The translations under genes were made by a program, and so were the position numbers. Positions 1 through 10,528 of a stretch of DNA of 64,000 nt are shown one piece after another. Below the pieces are notes generated by a model. It worked only from the letters and a program-made list of their open reading frames with translations, made no database searches and had not been told where the DNA came from. The stretch is from the NCBI GenBank assembly GCA_015501075.1, contig JADNYJ010000107.1:1-64000 (forward strand), read 5' to 3'. The first letter of the stretch is position 1; the number at the start of each line of letters is the position of its first letter. The DNA is from Gymnopilus junonius (Eukaryota; Basidiomycota; Agaricomycetes; Agaricales; Galerinaceae).

Positions 1-548
1 GGCTGATAGAAATAAGGTCACTATTAGTACCACTTTAACGATCAACCTTGAATCCGAAAGACCCACTCCTGCGAAAGCCTTTCCGTCAGAGAAACTGTAA
101 GAAGACTTCGGCATACTGGATGGAGGGTGCTGTCTCGAAGAATTTTGTGGGTAGGAAATAGTCAGTGCCGTACGGAAGGGACTTCCAGTTATTTAACATC
201 TGTGCTACATTGGTTCATCGAGTCAGTGCTTCTCATGGTTGCTTCAGACGGTTACCTACCTGACTCCAGTTCCGGCACGAGAAAACAGTGAAGCTCGGCC
301 AAAATTGAAGGCGATGCGGTGTTGCGTCATGTTCACTTATTTCCACAGCTTCATGCGAGCGTTAAATAAATCTGACAGGCATTGCTTAGATTAAGCTTGA
401 GCCAGCATAGGGCCTCCACGTTCCTAAACGACATCCAGACACATTAGCACAAAGGACGCTATCAAGAAAATTTCAATTTGTGTAATACATGAACATCGTT
501 TTACATCGGAAGTATCAACTCGTCAAAATCAGCAGCAAGGTTGGAATT
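1..548. other. Gene-free 3' flank of the MFS gene
   Basis: I see no convincing coding exon, RNA gene or repeat in this stretch. It lies downstream of the stop codon of the minus-strand transporter and probably holds its 3' untranslated region and terminator. Confidence 0.4.
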
Positions 549-3070
549 TCATAACGTGTATCTGAAGTCGGGGGCTCTATCTCCCATTTCTCTTAACTGT
601 TGGGGTGTATACTTGTTTGTTTCTCCACGCTCCAGAGCCTCTTTCTGTGCGGCATCGCGTTTGTTATTGATGTGGATGTAGGCCAGAACGGCGATAGGAA
701 CCGTCACGAAGCCAATTCCCACAAACATCAACTCACAGCCATCTGCGAAGAAGTTATTAGAAGACAGCTAAACACTGAAGGAGTAAAAAATCTTACGTCC
801 AACGAGGAAGCGCGGGGCGTCTTGTGAGCGGTAAATGTTGGATGCAATAGCTCCGCTGAAATTACCGATGCCGATTTGCATCGCCATTCCAATCCCACGC
901 TTGTATTGGCCTGCAAGATTATTTCCCAACCTGATGGATAGCGTTAAGCAACATATGACTGATAATGACAGCGAGACTTACCAGGCAACGACACCAGGAA
1001 ACGCGGCGTAACTTCCTGCGACAACGAAGAACGTCCCGAAATATTTCACGCCATTAGAAACATCAGAAATGTTAATAGAGAACCCGATGAGGCAGAAAGT
1101 GAGGCCCAGAATAATGAAAGGCGAGCGCATCTTGATCTTGTCCGAATAATAAGCAAAAGCATAGAGAATCATAGCTTGATTAATTCAGTTAGTGCATCAT
1201 GAAGAACCAAGGTTTCTGGTTGCTTACTGGCTACTACGTATGGCGGTACGGTCAGAAGTTGACTGATTGCAGCAGTATGGCCAAACGATTTGATAATAGT
1301 GCTAAAAACAGAAGTTAAAAGCAAGAAAATACAATGCCTTATCATCGACGTACGGCAAGAAAAGGGTGATTCCATATACTGATAATTTGGCTGTAAGCAA
1401 GATGAACATACAAGAACATGTTGTTTATAACTTACACGGGCCAATGATGGACATGTAGATCAGAATTTGCAACCAGACCTGATGGATGTAAGGCTTTTGA
1501 CCAAACGCAAGGAGGGTGCACAGTACCTGCCAATCAGTCATGGCGGCCCAAAGATGACGCATCTCGAAATGTTCCTCTTCTCCAACAGATGAATTGTCGT
1601 ATTCTATCCCGGTGAGGATTGGTCAGTCAAGCAAGATGGGATATAGCAACATCATTCCTACTTTTCTTGTGTACAATGTATGCCCGCTCTTCAGGCGTCA
1701 GGAATTTAGCCGTCGAAGGGAAATCCACCAAAACTGTGAACATGTTTAGCCTCTAAGCCTTCTGCAAACAAGTGTACCCACTGAAGGCGGCAAGAATGCC
1801 GACAATCACAGTGGCAATTCCTTCCAAAATCTGTTCAACCCATGAGAAACAATCCAGAAATACTCATTAGTTATAACTCACGAAAATCCACGACCATCCC
1901 AATAAACCACGCGTACCACTCATAAAGCTAATAGCGAAAGCCAGGAGTCCCGAGAAGGCACCAGCAAGGGACGCCGCTCCGAAGAAGAGGCCAATTCTGA
2001 CCTGCAACTTGTGCCGAGGATACCACAGAGATAAGCTATATTTGAGATCAGATACTCAAGCAATTCGCGGCAGAGTAGAAGAATAACGGCTCACTAGTAA
2101 ACGACTCCTGGGAATAGACCGGCCTCCGCGACTCCTAGGCAAACGCGAACGCCAACCAGCTGCGGATAACTATTTTTATCCAGTTAAATCGTCATACGAA
2201 GAGGACGGAGGTTTTAAGCCCACTTTTTGACCAGGCCCATCAGCGTCCTATATTCGAACTATGTCAGGAACGTGAAAACAAGGTCCAATATAGAGCTACT
2301 CACATAACAATACCCCATGCAATCTACATCGTGGAGTGTTCGATGAGGTGTGAAGAACGGTATATCAGGCTAGATTTAACGCACTGTGATTCCCGGCAGC
2401 CATCTATAGAGAATGATTAACGGAATCCGAGAACCAAACAGACGTGCGTGTAACTCACCGTGAAGGGTGGAATTGCTTGAGAACGAGACTAAGAAATAAG
2501 TATCAGGCATATGAAGGAACATGGAAGTGGGTGAAGAGACGTACTTGGCCGGACATTCGAACAGACAATACGGCTAAAGATTGGTGAGAAAGGAAAGAAT
2601 CATCAAGTAAAGCGGAACTGACAATGAAGTACATTGTCTAGTCGTAAGAAGTCAGTAGGCGAAATTGACTTCAATGAAGATGCACTGACAAGAGCGATAT
2701 TGTACCGATTGCCTGTAAGGTCCAATTGAGTCGCAAGGCCTTGAAGCTTGGCGTTCCCTAGGATCTATAAGCTCTGATTCCAATGATATTGAAAGAAGAA
2801 TTTACCGATGTTGCCTAAAAGACATCGTTAGATTTCAGTAAAAGGATGGACTGCAAGCAGCGCACCTCGATCCATAAATGACAGTAAGTACATCAAGGAG
2901 AGGATAGGCATGAGCCTCAAATCGACTTTCCTCCATAATTTGCGCTCTTCCTCTTCAGTAAGACTAGGAGGTGGCGGAAGACTTAACTCGCCGCCAAAAT
3001 CAACGCTGTCCGTGGCGACGCTACCGCGCTTTTCGTCCATGGAGGGGGTGGGAGCTTTTTCCTCAGACAT
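549..3070 (-). CDS. MFS permease, anion:cation symporter (Dal5/Tna1-like) family
   Basis: Plasma-membrane transporter of the major facilitator superfamily, probably for an organic anion such as allantoate, nicotinate or a vitamin; the substrate is not readable from sequence. Translation in about a dozen short exons gives the family order: acidic N-terminus; KVDLRLMPILSLMYLLSFMDR before TM1; GNAKLQGL and QLDLTGNRYNIAL after the first intron (about 2700-2760); TMYFI..PYCLFECPA; NLVLKQFHPSRW; PQLVGVRVCLGVAEAGLFPG (about 2110-2165); LSLWYPRHKLQVR (about 2000); LEGIATVIVGILAAFSG (about 1790); FTVLVDFPSTAKFLTPEERAY (about 1700). The end is IGFVTVPIAVLAYIHINNKRDAAQ and a charged cytosolic tail. Introns are GT-AG and the frame stays open throughout, so the gene looks functional. 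I chose the Met at 3070; an in-frame Met at 3121 would add 17 residues. Exact exon borders are inferred by eye. Confidence 0.88.
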
Positions 3071-3121
3071 GATGAAAGAAGACTTGGGAAGGCAATCATG
3101 CGGCCAAGAAAGTTGGCTCAT

Positions 3122-4178
3122 TTAACTAGAATGGCAGATGACGGTATTTCAAATATTATGTCCCGTTATCGAGGAGGAAGCGAGGTCATTCTGCATAATA
3201 AGGTCGGCTAATTTTAGCGAAAGAACATTTGGAAAGGACGTCTCACCTGATGTGGGGAAATGCCAAAACTGTCCTTTACCCCTGGACAGCTGTCAGAGTA
3301 TGGGGTCTCGGGTAACTCCCATGCCCGAAGGAAATTGATTGTCGTCGAAGTTTACGCTCCGGGCAGAACCTGAAGGCCTGCAGATGCATCCTATCGAATC
3401 CAAGCCAGATTCAGAATGTGTGGGTTTGGAGTAGACGAATTTGCAGATGAACTTTTTCCAGAAGGTTATTATCGACCCATTCGAGGATGATTTACAGGGT
3501 TATGGATGGGCGAAGGTGAGAACATATCGGAAGAACATATTGGAAGAGTCATGCTGAGCGTATGCCACATGTGAATTTTGTAGTACAATATATAAGAAAC
3601 TTAGGGGCAACTTACGATAGATGTCCGGAATTACAGTTGTCAGTAGTTCTGTTATGGCCATATACTTGCTTCCCAGGACGTATGTGATAGTCATTGAGGG
3701 TTGCAGGCAACAGCCAACTTGAAGTCTTGAAGTTTGAACCAAGAACATGTCGCGCGTGACCTTTTTGATGGCGGAGATTTAAAATACATTATTTGTATTT
3801 ATCCTATATACCTCTTTTCCTCTTATCGTATACTACTACATGAGGCCTGAATCTTGGCGGCTGCCCAGATAATTAACGGTGTGTGTATTGCTTCAATTCG
3901 GCAGCAATTCTATCTAAAGGTCTTCTGTTGGTTGTTTCAGGCGATGATCCTGGTCAGAGAAAGTCATTCCTTCATACCTAACCTGACTTACAGATCCTTT
4001 TCTAGTGTGCTTGAGTTATTGGTCAATGGCGATAGCGCGTCCAAAGGCGGAATTCAGGCCACTCATGTGATGAGAGTTTTAGGTAAACATTCAGGCATTG
4101 ATTGGCCTTCTCGCGGACTGAGCACTTCTATAGAACGCCTCTCCTAGTTTCCATGCACAGCAGTGGATGATTTTTAGC
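3122..4178. other. Intergenic, no gene recognised
   Basis: Several open frames of 60-97 codons occur on both strands (for example 3500-3748 minus and 3854-4147 plus), but none has a recognisable motif, good intron context or a consistent partner exon. I call nothing here. Confidence 0.3.
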
Positions 4179-4453
4179 ATGGTGCCCCCACCATCTGACG
4201 TCTCTGAGAAACCATACTACTCCGAACGCATGTTTCCAGCCGAGATATATCAAAAGCCTTTACTTCAAAGGTAGGTCGAGCATGCTGGGAGTTTCAATAA
4301 TATGCCTTATGTCTGATTAGATTTATTAGTGTTAACCAGACTATCGGCCGCCAATTATCGTTCTTTCGTAGATGGTCGAATCACGCTAAATTTCCGCTTC
4401 TTGAATTTGCCTATGACAGGAAAGCGAAAGTCCCACCCTCACACCATCTTTAA
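4179..4453 (+). CDS. Possible small two-exon protein, 74 aa, unknown
   Basis: An ATG at 4179 opens MVPPPSDVSEKPYYSER. The exon ends in CAAAG before a GTAGGT donor at 4271, and an acceptor ending at 4320 (GATTAG) restores the frame into RFISVNQTIGRQLSFFRRW and on to a TAA at 4451-4453. Coding length after splicing is 225 nt, an exact multiple of three. The product is basic and aromatic at the C-terminus, with no signal peptide or membrane segment. I recognise no family. A chance open frame is quite possible; the splice consistency is the only support. Confidence 0.25.
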
Positions 4454-5085
4454 CCCCAGATTACCCCATTCTTAGGGCTCTGACGTTATTACTAGCATCC
4501 GCGACGGTGCCGGATGTTTAAGTGGACAGAAGGAATACTACGCAATGCCGAATGTAAGTCCTCTGTCACCAATCGATTTGACTTGGTCTCATAAATCTGA
4601 TTTGCAGTGTAAGAGGATGTATCCTGCATCCTAAGTCATGTCAAAGCTGGACGACGGCTCCGATCGCAATAGTGATATCATGGGACTGTAATGAAGAAAG
4701 GAATCGGGTCATTGTTCTAAGTCGGGATAAGGCCCCGAATGACACTTGACATCAGAGTCACAGGGCAGTCATCCGTTCCGTAAAGCTTGAATACAAGGCA
4801 GGTATGCAACGATCTATTTACAATGTCCGACCTCCTTCTGAAGCCTGCCCAGGACGGAAAGCTCTAAACTTGCCCAATGAAATAGGCAGCGGCGCACGTG
4901 TGCTAAGGAAGAAATTCATCCAACGTTGGCGCCTGGGGAGATAGAGAGTCAGTCCAACTTCTGAACTATAAGCGTAACGGAGGCTACCAGAGCCGGCCTT
5001 GTATCTATTTTGAACAAGGTTCCCATGGTCTACTGTCATTCGGAATTCTAACTCGAACCATACCTCTACTTCGACCACTACCTCC

Positions 5086-6684
5086 ATGACCAAGTCGACC
5101 AGTTGTAGGAAGACTATCGTTTCGAATGCCGCTCGCGATCTCGTCAAGGTGCTCGAACAGCGGGGCATCACCTGTATATTGGTCCAGGAGATGGCCGCAT
5201 ACCTTCAGGGGAGTAAAGCTGTACCGAAGGATGTCAAACTGGTTATTTCTCCTCAGACTGAGGGTACTCTATCCAAGGACTCGGTTGCTCGGTATCTAGT
5301 TGACCAGCATCCAGCAAAGTTTCGCCTACGGCAGCGCAAGAACAAGACTGACGTTCTCTCCTATTACGACTCTACCATCCTCCCTCCAAAGAAGACGCAT
5401 TGCGATTTCGAGCTCATCAGCGTTTCAACTCCGCGTCCTCCGGAATATCGTCCCGAACTTGTTAGGCGAGCTGAAGGCCTACCAGTTATTTCATTATTTT
5501 CAATCGCGATGGACCTCCTCCAAGAACTGCTCTCGCAGTACGATTCAACAACCGTCAAAAGCGACTTCCTCCGCCGACCTCCCAAGAAGCTATATCAGAG
5601 GCTTCGCTTATTGTTACCCTCATTTAATTCCACATTCCATGCCCCGACGGACAAGTCTTTCCGTATAGAAGCTCTGGATTGCTTCTTAAGGGCCTCCTCC
5701 ATCTTTCCAGATCTTGCATCTGGGTTGTGGCCTCTGATACGAGCCTGTCGAAATTTCAAGCCTAACGTCCGCCTTTCCCATCCAAATGGAACACCAGTCG
5801 TCGACGTGACCCAGCTGCTTCACAAACTGGATCTTTCCGCTGAGGATCGGAATGATCATCATACCGACACTCCATTAAGGCCATCAGAAATCTCACCCGC
5901 GGTGAAGAGTGCCATCATTGTCCAGCCCAAGCCTATCACTGTTCCAGAACCCGTACCCGTTTCTCCTTCTTCGCCCGTGTACACGAACGACGCGCATCTC
6001 CGTACGGACATTATTTGCATGGTCGCCCGAAAGGTCGTTGATATATTGGGGCAAGCGGGCATAGGATCCGCTCTGTTCGGTAGTTTGGCATGCTACTTAT
6101 ACGGGAACACGCGGGCACCCAATGACATCGACATCATGGCCTTGCCCCCAGTTGGACGCTTCGTGACGGCGGAATGGGTGAAGCAAGCTATCGCCAACGG
6201 CGACGCAGAACATTTCAGGTTGGAAGCTGCGAAGAATCCTAACGCCACGTACCGCGTCTTGTATTATCTCGTCGACAGCGAACTGGCGCCATCTAATACC
6301 TTTCACAGGGACAAATGCAAGATTGACGTGTTGCTCCCTGGAACTATGCACCTTCCATCACTTTCTGCATACGACGTGAAATGGAAAGGCGGATTCCCCG
6401 TCATCCCATTCTCAGTTCTTCTGCTTCAAAAGTTGCAAGGGTGGGACGACCACAGAAGAATGCCCGAACCATATAAGTTTGAAAAACATATCACAGACGC
6501 ATCGGACGTTCAAACCCTGTTGAAACTCGAACATATTGTGGCTTTGAGATTTTCTCGGCCTTGGAACAATCACAATTTATTCGACGAGGAATTCATTAAT
6601 TTATCTGCAAGCAGGGTAAAGGAATTTACCGCAATGTACCCTACATCGCAAGACGACTGGGTTCGTCTTGGCTTTGATATCTAG
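5086..6684 (+). CDS. Tandem nucleotidyltransferase-fold protein (first half degenerate)
   Basis: Single-exon, 532 residues. The second half (about 305-475) carries a nucleotidyltransferase signature: Gly332-Ser333 in FGSLACYLYG, Asp347 and Asp349 in PNDIDI, and a third acidic residue, Asp414, in CKIDVLL. This is the GS...DxD...D layout of the pol-beta-like superfamily. The first half (about 5-155) shows the same arrangement in decayed form: GS is replaced by QE, the DxD by DVK, while CDFEL matches the third strand. A linker rich in Pro and Val joins the halves. The protein is probably cytosolic; the reaction (nucleotide transfer to RNA, protein or a small molecule) cannot be told. Start ATG 5086 is the first in frame; a short upstream ORF begins at about 5026. 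No frameshift is seen. Confidence 0.72.
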   Translation: MTKSTSCRKTIVSNAARDLVKVLEQRGITCILVQEMAAYLQGSKAVPKDVKLVISPQTEGTLSKDSVARYLVDQHPAKFRLRQRKNKTDVLSYYDSTILPPKKTHCDFELISVSTPRPPEYRPELVRRAEGLPVISLFSIAMDLLQELLSQYDSTTVKSDFLRRPPKKLYQRLRLLLPSFNSTFHAPTDKSFRIEALDCFLRASSIFPDLASGLWPLIRACRNFKPNVRLSHPNGTPVVDVTQLLHKLDLSAEDRNDHHTDTPLRPSEISPAVKSAIIVQPKPITVPEPVPVSPSSPVYTNDAHLRTDIICMVARKVVDILGQAGIGSALFGSLACYLYGNTRAPNDIDIMALPPVGRFVTAEWVKQAIANGDAEHFRLEAAKNPNATYRVLYYLVDSELAPSNTFHRDKCKIDVLLPGTMHLPSLSAYDVKWKGGFPVIPFSVLLLQKLQGWDDHRRMPEPYKFEKHITDASDVQTLLKLEHIVALRFSRPWNNHNLFDEEFINLSASRVKEFTAMYPTSQDDWVRLGFDI

Positions 6685-6993
6685 GCCGGCAAGTTTTGGA
6701 TTGATTATTTCTATACCCGGGTCACAACGAAATGTACTTTTAGCATTATTTTGGTGTACAAGTATATGCAGTCTGATTAATTATGTTGTAATATAGTACC
6801 ATTAGCTACTTGTTGTATTACGTCGCATTACACCCTTTGAAGTGTTCGCAAGGAAATATACAATTATTTGACAGAACCCTTACAGTCAAAAGTCGACAGG
6901 GCCATGTAATATTTTCAAGAAGGAAGAATATATACACAGACGAGCACGGAAATAGTAGGATGGAAAAAGGGTATATACAATGCGGCAGCGTGA

Positions 6994-8330
6994 TCAGAAT
7001 GAAAATACAACCTTCAAGCCCTGCCAACGAAAATTTGTTAAACACTCTATGTCTACTTTATTGTCGCGTGATAATTCGACCTGAACGATTTTCAGGGGTG
7101 TGACACCATTGATAGCGGCATTAGCTCCCCATCGTTCGCTGACCATCATGGCAAATATCCCATCTGAAGTACTGAGTTGCCCTGTCAAGCAAATAGTAGT
7201 TAGTCCTGGGCAGATAAATGCAACACCGTTACGTCCTCCTAGTGCCTGCAATAGTTTATCCGACAACTGCGCGTTTAACCTATTGCTGTCGTCGTCGATA
7301 GTGAGACTTTGCATAGTAGGAAGAAGCGCAAGGATATCAATTAGAATGTTCTCTTGCAACAGAACGTTGTCAAAGTTTATAACTTGTAAAGGCGGACTTG
7401 AGCGTTCTATAAACTTCTGGAAATTGAGGGATTCCAAAGTTGAGAGCGGCGCAAGAAATCGGATCAGACCTGGTTTGATGATGCCAATCACCAAGGTCTG
7501 AAGTGACGGAAGGGTTACGGAATCAAACAATAAGAAAATTCGAGGTTCTCCTGTGACGTGTAGGTAGTGAAGATAAGCCAGAGTGATAGGCGGTTGTATC
7601 CTGGCGGGTATGGGTGACAAAAGTAATTCGCGGCTAACGTTCTGCAGATGGCAAGTCCGCAGCATGGGAGAACGTTGGAATACTAATTGGTATTCTTCAG
7701 GAGACAAGACACATTCGAGGTGCAGATCAGTTAGTTGCGACCAAGGAAGGTTCTCCAGCAAGGGAAATACACCTCTTTGCTCCGTTTTCAAGGTAAAATC
7801 CGATAGAACTGGTGAATGGGAAAGGAATGCTTTGAATGAAGGCGGAATACGACCGGAGTGAAGTTGGAAGTGGAGCTGTTTTAAGTTTGATGCAGAATTT
7901 GCTTCTTCAGGGAAATCGAGGGTGGTGAATGCGGAAGCAGGGACAGAGAAGTACATATTTCTCCATCGGTTGCGCTCGGAGAAAATTAAGGATATGATAT
8001 GATTGAAAGGTGGGTCCCAGGCATCCAAGCGATGAGTCGGAAGAAGGTTGACTGAAATTGTCAAGGGACTTTCTACGGAACGCTCGATCCAAGTGCGCAG
8101 GAGATAAAGCTTTGCTTCAGATATCGACTCGATAGAAAAATAAGACCAAAGCGTTGGATAGTGGATGGCGGCGTCTCTCCATCTCTGGCAAACTTGGCAT
8201 AGAAGAAGAGGGGGAGTGAATGACCTTATGGCGTCCCAGTGCGGAAAATTTTCTGGCAAGGTCAACAGAAATACATGAGACAGTATCTCTCAACCGGGAG
8301 TTCATGAATTGGGAAGACTATCCTCTCCAG
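6994..8330 (-). CDS. F-box/LRR protein, F-box start frameshifted
   Basis: Putative substrate receptor of an SCF ubiquitin ligase. The long frame 8265-6994 encodes 423 residues: end of the F-box (LLLCQVCQRWRDAAIHYPTLW) followed by leucine-rich repeats such as LTDLHLECVLS, LAYLHYLHVTG, LPSLQTLVIGI and LTTICLTGQL. Just upstream, in another frame, 8320-8290 encodes PIHELPVE, the usual first strand of an F-box, which should run on into ILSHVFLL. The two are separated by a GAGAGATAC sequence that puts them out of frame (one base missing or two extra). Either the gene is a recent pseudogene, or it starts inside the F-box at 8265, or the read has an indel. The true start codon is not resolved. Confidence 0.72.
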
Positions 8331-9709
8331 TGAATCCTTGTATATAATTCAAAGTGAGTCATAGAGCCAAGATCAAGTTCTAGTTAGCGCAGCGTGCAAA
8401 CCTCGCTAGCCTTTTCTTTTTGCAGAGGGCTGCGAAAGGTTAAATCAATCGCGTATTACTTTAGAATGACGTGAACCTACGAAAAGAGAGATACTTGGCT
8501 CCAAATTTCAGCCATGAATTGAATCCTAGGTATGCTGAAAGGTTGAGTTACAGGCGTGTCAGCTCATGAACAGCTGGGCCACTCGGCTCCGCCGCTCTCA
8601 ATGGCTGATCTGATATCGGTGATCCGGTCCACGGCCATTTCCGGAGTACTTGATAAATTTGGCATCCGCCAGGGTCTTTATCCACCTCGAACTTTCTTCC
8701 TGTGACTTCCTCCTCAATCTCCACGACTACATCATATCTAACCCGCAACGGCAACGAATTTAGCGACGTCCTGCACTGGTAAATGTAACGAGTTCTTGTC
8801 CTGTACCGGGAATATACGACTTTACCGCCTTGATATCCCCGCCAAGCTAGGGTTTCGATATGGCGAAAGAACTCGATCGATTCGCCTGTGGCTAGAAAGA
8901 GCAAGAAATGGCAGGGCACGAAGGTACCAACACTGTGAATGACGTCGTAGGGAATTGACTTTACTTATACAAAACCTGAAGTCTGTTGGAGCATAGTAGG
9001 CTCCGGGCGTTTGATAGTTTTAGAGTATTTTAGCATGCAATATCGTATTGAGTGGGCAATCTTACTGAGATGCTAGACAGTGAGTCAGCAACGTGCAGTG
9101 AAGCGGTGATTGAGCACTCCATCAGCTGTTTGGGGCTAAAAAGATACAGCTTTGTTACATCTGAGATTTAAAAGACAGGCAGCGAAGACCAGTATGACCT
9201 TCCAATTTCAAGATTGTCATTCATCAACAGCCTGTTTTGCTGCTGTTGTAGAAAGTATATGCGACACTGTCCTGACCTTTCTGCAGCGCCGCAGGTACAG
9301 TAGCGTACCAGTAGAACTCCTGAAGGAAGCACGTTGCATTGCTACGAGTGTAGTAGCTTGTCGACCATGGCTGACGTGGCGACAGATATTCATGATCGGT
9401 TGGAAGATCATGTAATACACGCACTACTTCAGAAGAAGCATATAGTGTACAGCCTAATCCATGCAAGTGACACAAGAGGACCTTTCGACAGCCAGGGCGC
9501 CCTAATAGGTTGCTAAGTACGTTGCCCAGCACAGACCTCTCCTTCAAGGCATTGACAAGTACATCCATAATCATACAGTTTACAACGATATCATTCGTCC
9601 CTTACAGTCATTTTATTATCCACCTCCTACGTTGACCTACTGTACAAACGAGAATTCAAATTTCAAACGTAAGTACCTGCGCCGCAAGGCAGTCAGTGAT
9701 ATTGCAGGG
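8331..9709. other. Intergenic with unassigned ORFs
   Basis: A 123-codon minus-strand frame (8548-8919, containing VVEIEEEVTGRKFEV) and overlapping frames at 9150-9580 on both strands are present. None shows a family motif or clear splice partners, so I do not call them as genes. The 8548-8919 frame is the most protein-like of them. Confidence 0.25.
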
Positions 9710-9898
9710 TATTGGAGATCAATCCGCCATTTAGTAGTATATTCGAGAACTTATTAATTAGTAAGACACTGAGTCATCTATTTCTGTAGTTAACACTAGA
9801 ATATTGTAGATACATTATAGCTACGTATATAAGAGCTCTGTAGGAGCTTGGAATATTATGCTATTCACCTAAATAAGTAATCCCAACACAGGGTTTGT
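9710..9898 (-). mobile_element. Solo LTR, family A, copy 1 (TSD CAGGG)
   Basis: On the minus strand the element starts TGTTGGGATTA and ends in CTCCAATA, the decayed form of a TG...CA bounded LTR. It is flanked by a perfect 5-bp target duplication CAGGG (9705-9709 and 9899-9903). It contains a GAGCTCTTATATACGTAGCT stretch with a TATA-like core. A related copy in the opposite orientation lies at 42140-42317. No gag-pol is adjacent, so this is a solo LTR left by recombination. A copia or gypsy origin cannot be told from the LTR alone. Confidence 0.85.
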
Positions 9899-10029
9899 TA
9901 TGATACTGTTAGTAACACCGAATAAATAACACGTTAATAACATATCTCACAAGGTGGGGTCAAAAAATCAATTTGATTTACTGTTAGATATTCCGGTAAA
10001 GCCTGTGGCCGGTTGCAGAAAGTAGCCGG

Positions 10030-10272
10030 ATGAAGGAAGTCCTCGAAAGCGAAAATTTATCCCCTCATCTCACTACAATAATGCTTTCAGAAGCTCAAGA
10101 AAAATCCCTCTTTGATATTTGCGAATTGTTCATTAACTCCGGCGACAATGTCAATTTGGTTCATCTACTTCGAGCAAGTCAACTCTACGATATCAGAACC
10201 GGGACAGTCCGGAATGGAATATCTAACCAATTCAAAAGTAAGTACCGCGGTGCGCCGCAAGGCAGTCAGTGA
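10030..10272 (+). CDS. Possible short hypothetical exon or protein
   Basis: The frame runs from ATG 10030 and contains an acidic amphipathic stretch (LSEAQEKSLFDICELFINSG) before it reaches a GTAAGTACC donor-like sequence at 10234. It could be a first exon spliced to something between 10300 and 10520, or a relic. There is no recognised domain. Confidence 0.22.
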   Translation: MKEVLESENLSPHLTTIMLSEAQEKSLFDICELFINSGDNVNLVHLLRASQLYDIRTGTVRNGISNQFKSKYRGAPQGSQ

Positions 10273-10528
10273 GAATACGCATGTCATGATGTACGTATGG
10301 ATAACTTGATAACAATCTGCCGCGTCAGGCACTGACATTTCTGTCAGATCTGCTGACGAAACCAAATACCTCCAAACGCACTCGCGGTTAGTTGAATGTA
10401 TTTCGGTTGCAACCTTCATGCTAACCGTCGACTCTTTGCAGTTACCGCAGAGCCCTGTATGGCATAGAGAAGACATATAATATCAAGGTCTTGTCCCCTC
10501 ACAAATTCTCGCAATCTTCCCCAATTCC

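Larger units (their letters stand above)
9665..10272 (+). repeat. Duplicated splice-donor-like motif flanking the solo LTR
   Basis: A segment beginning GTAAGTACC and continuing GCGCCGCAAGGCAGTCAGTGA occurs at about 9670-9700 and again at about 10234-10272, with a TTCAAA-type stretch in front of both. The first copy is interrupted just downstream by the solo LTR. The similarity suggests a small local duplication of an exon end plus the start of its intron. Confidence 0.6.

Noticed and set aside
4818..5171. 117-codon minus-strand frame upstream of the nucleotidyltransferase gene
   Set aside because: No motif; it overlaps the start of a strong single-exon gene on the other strand.
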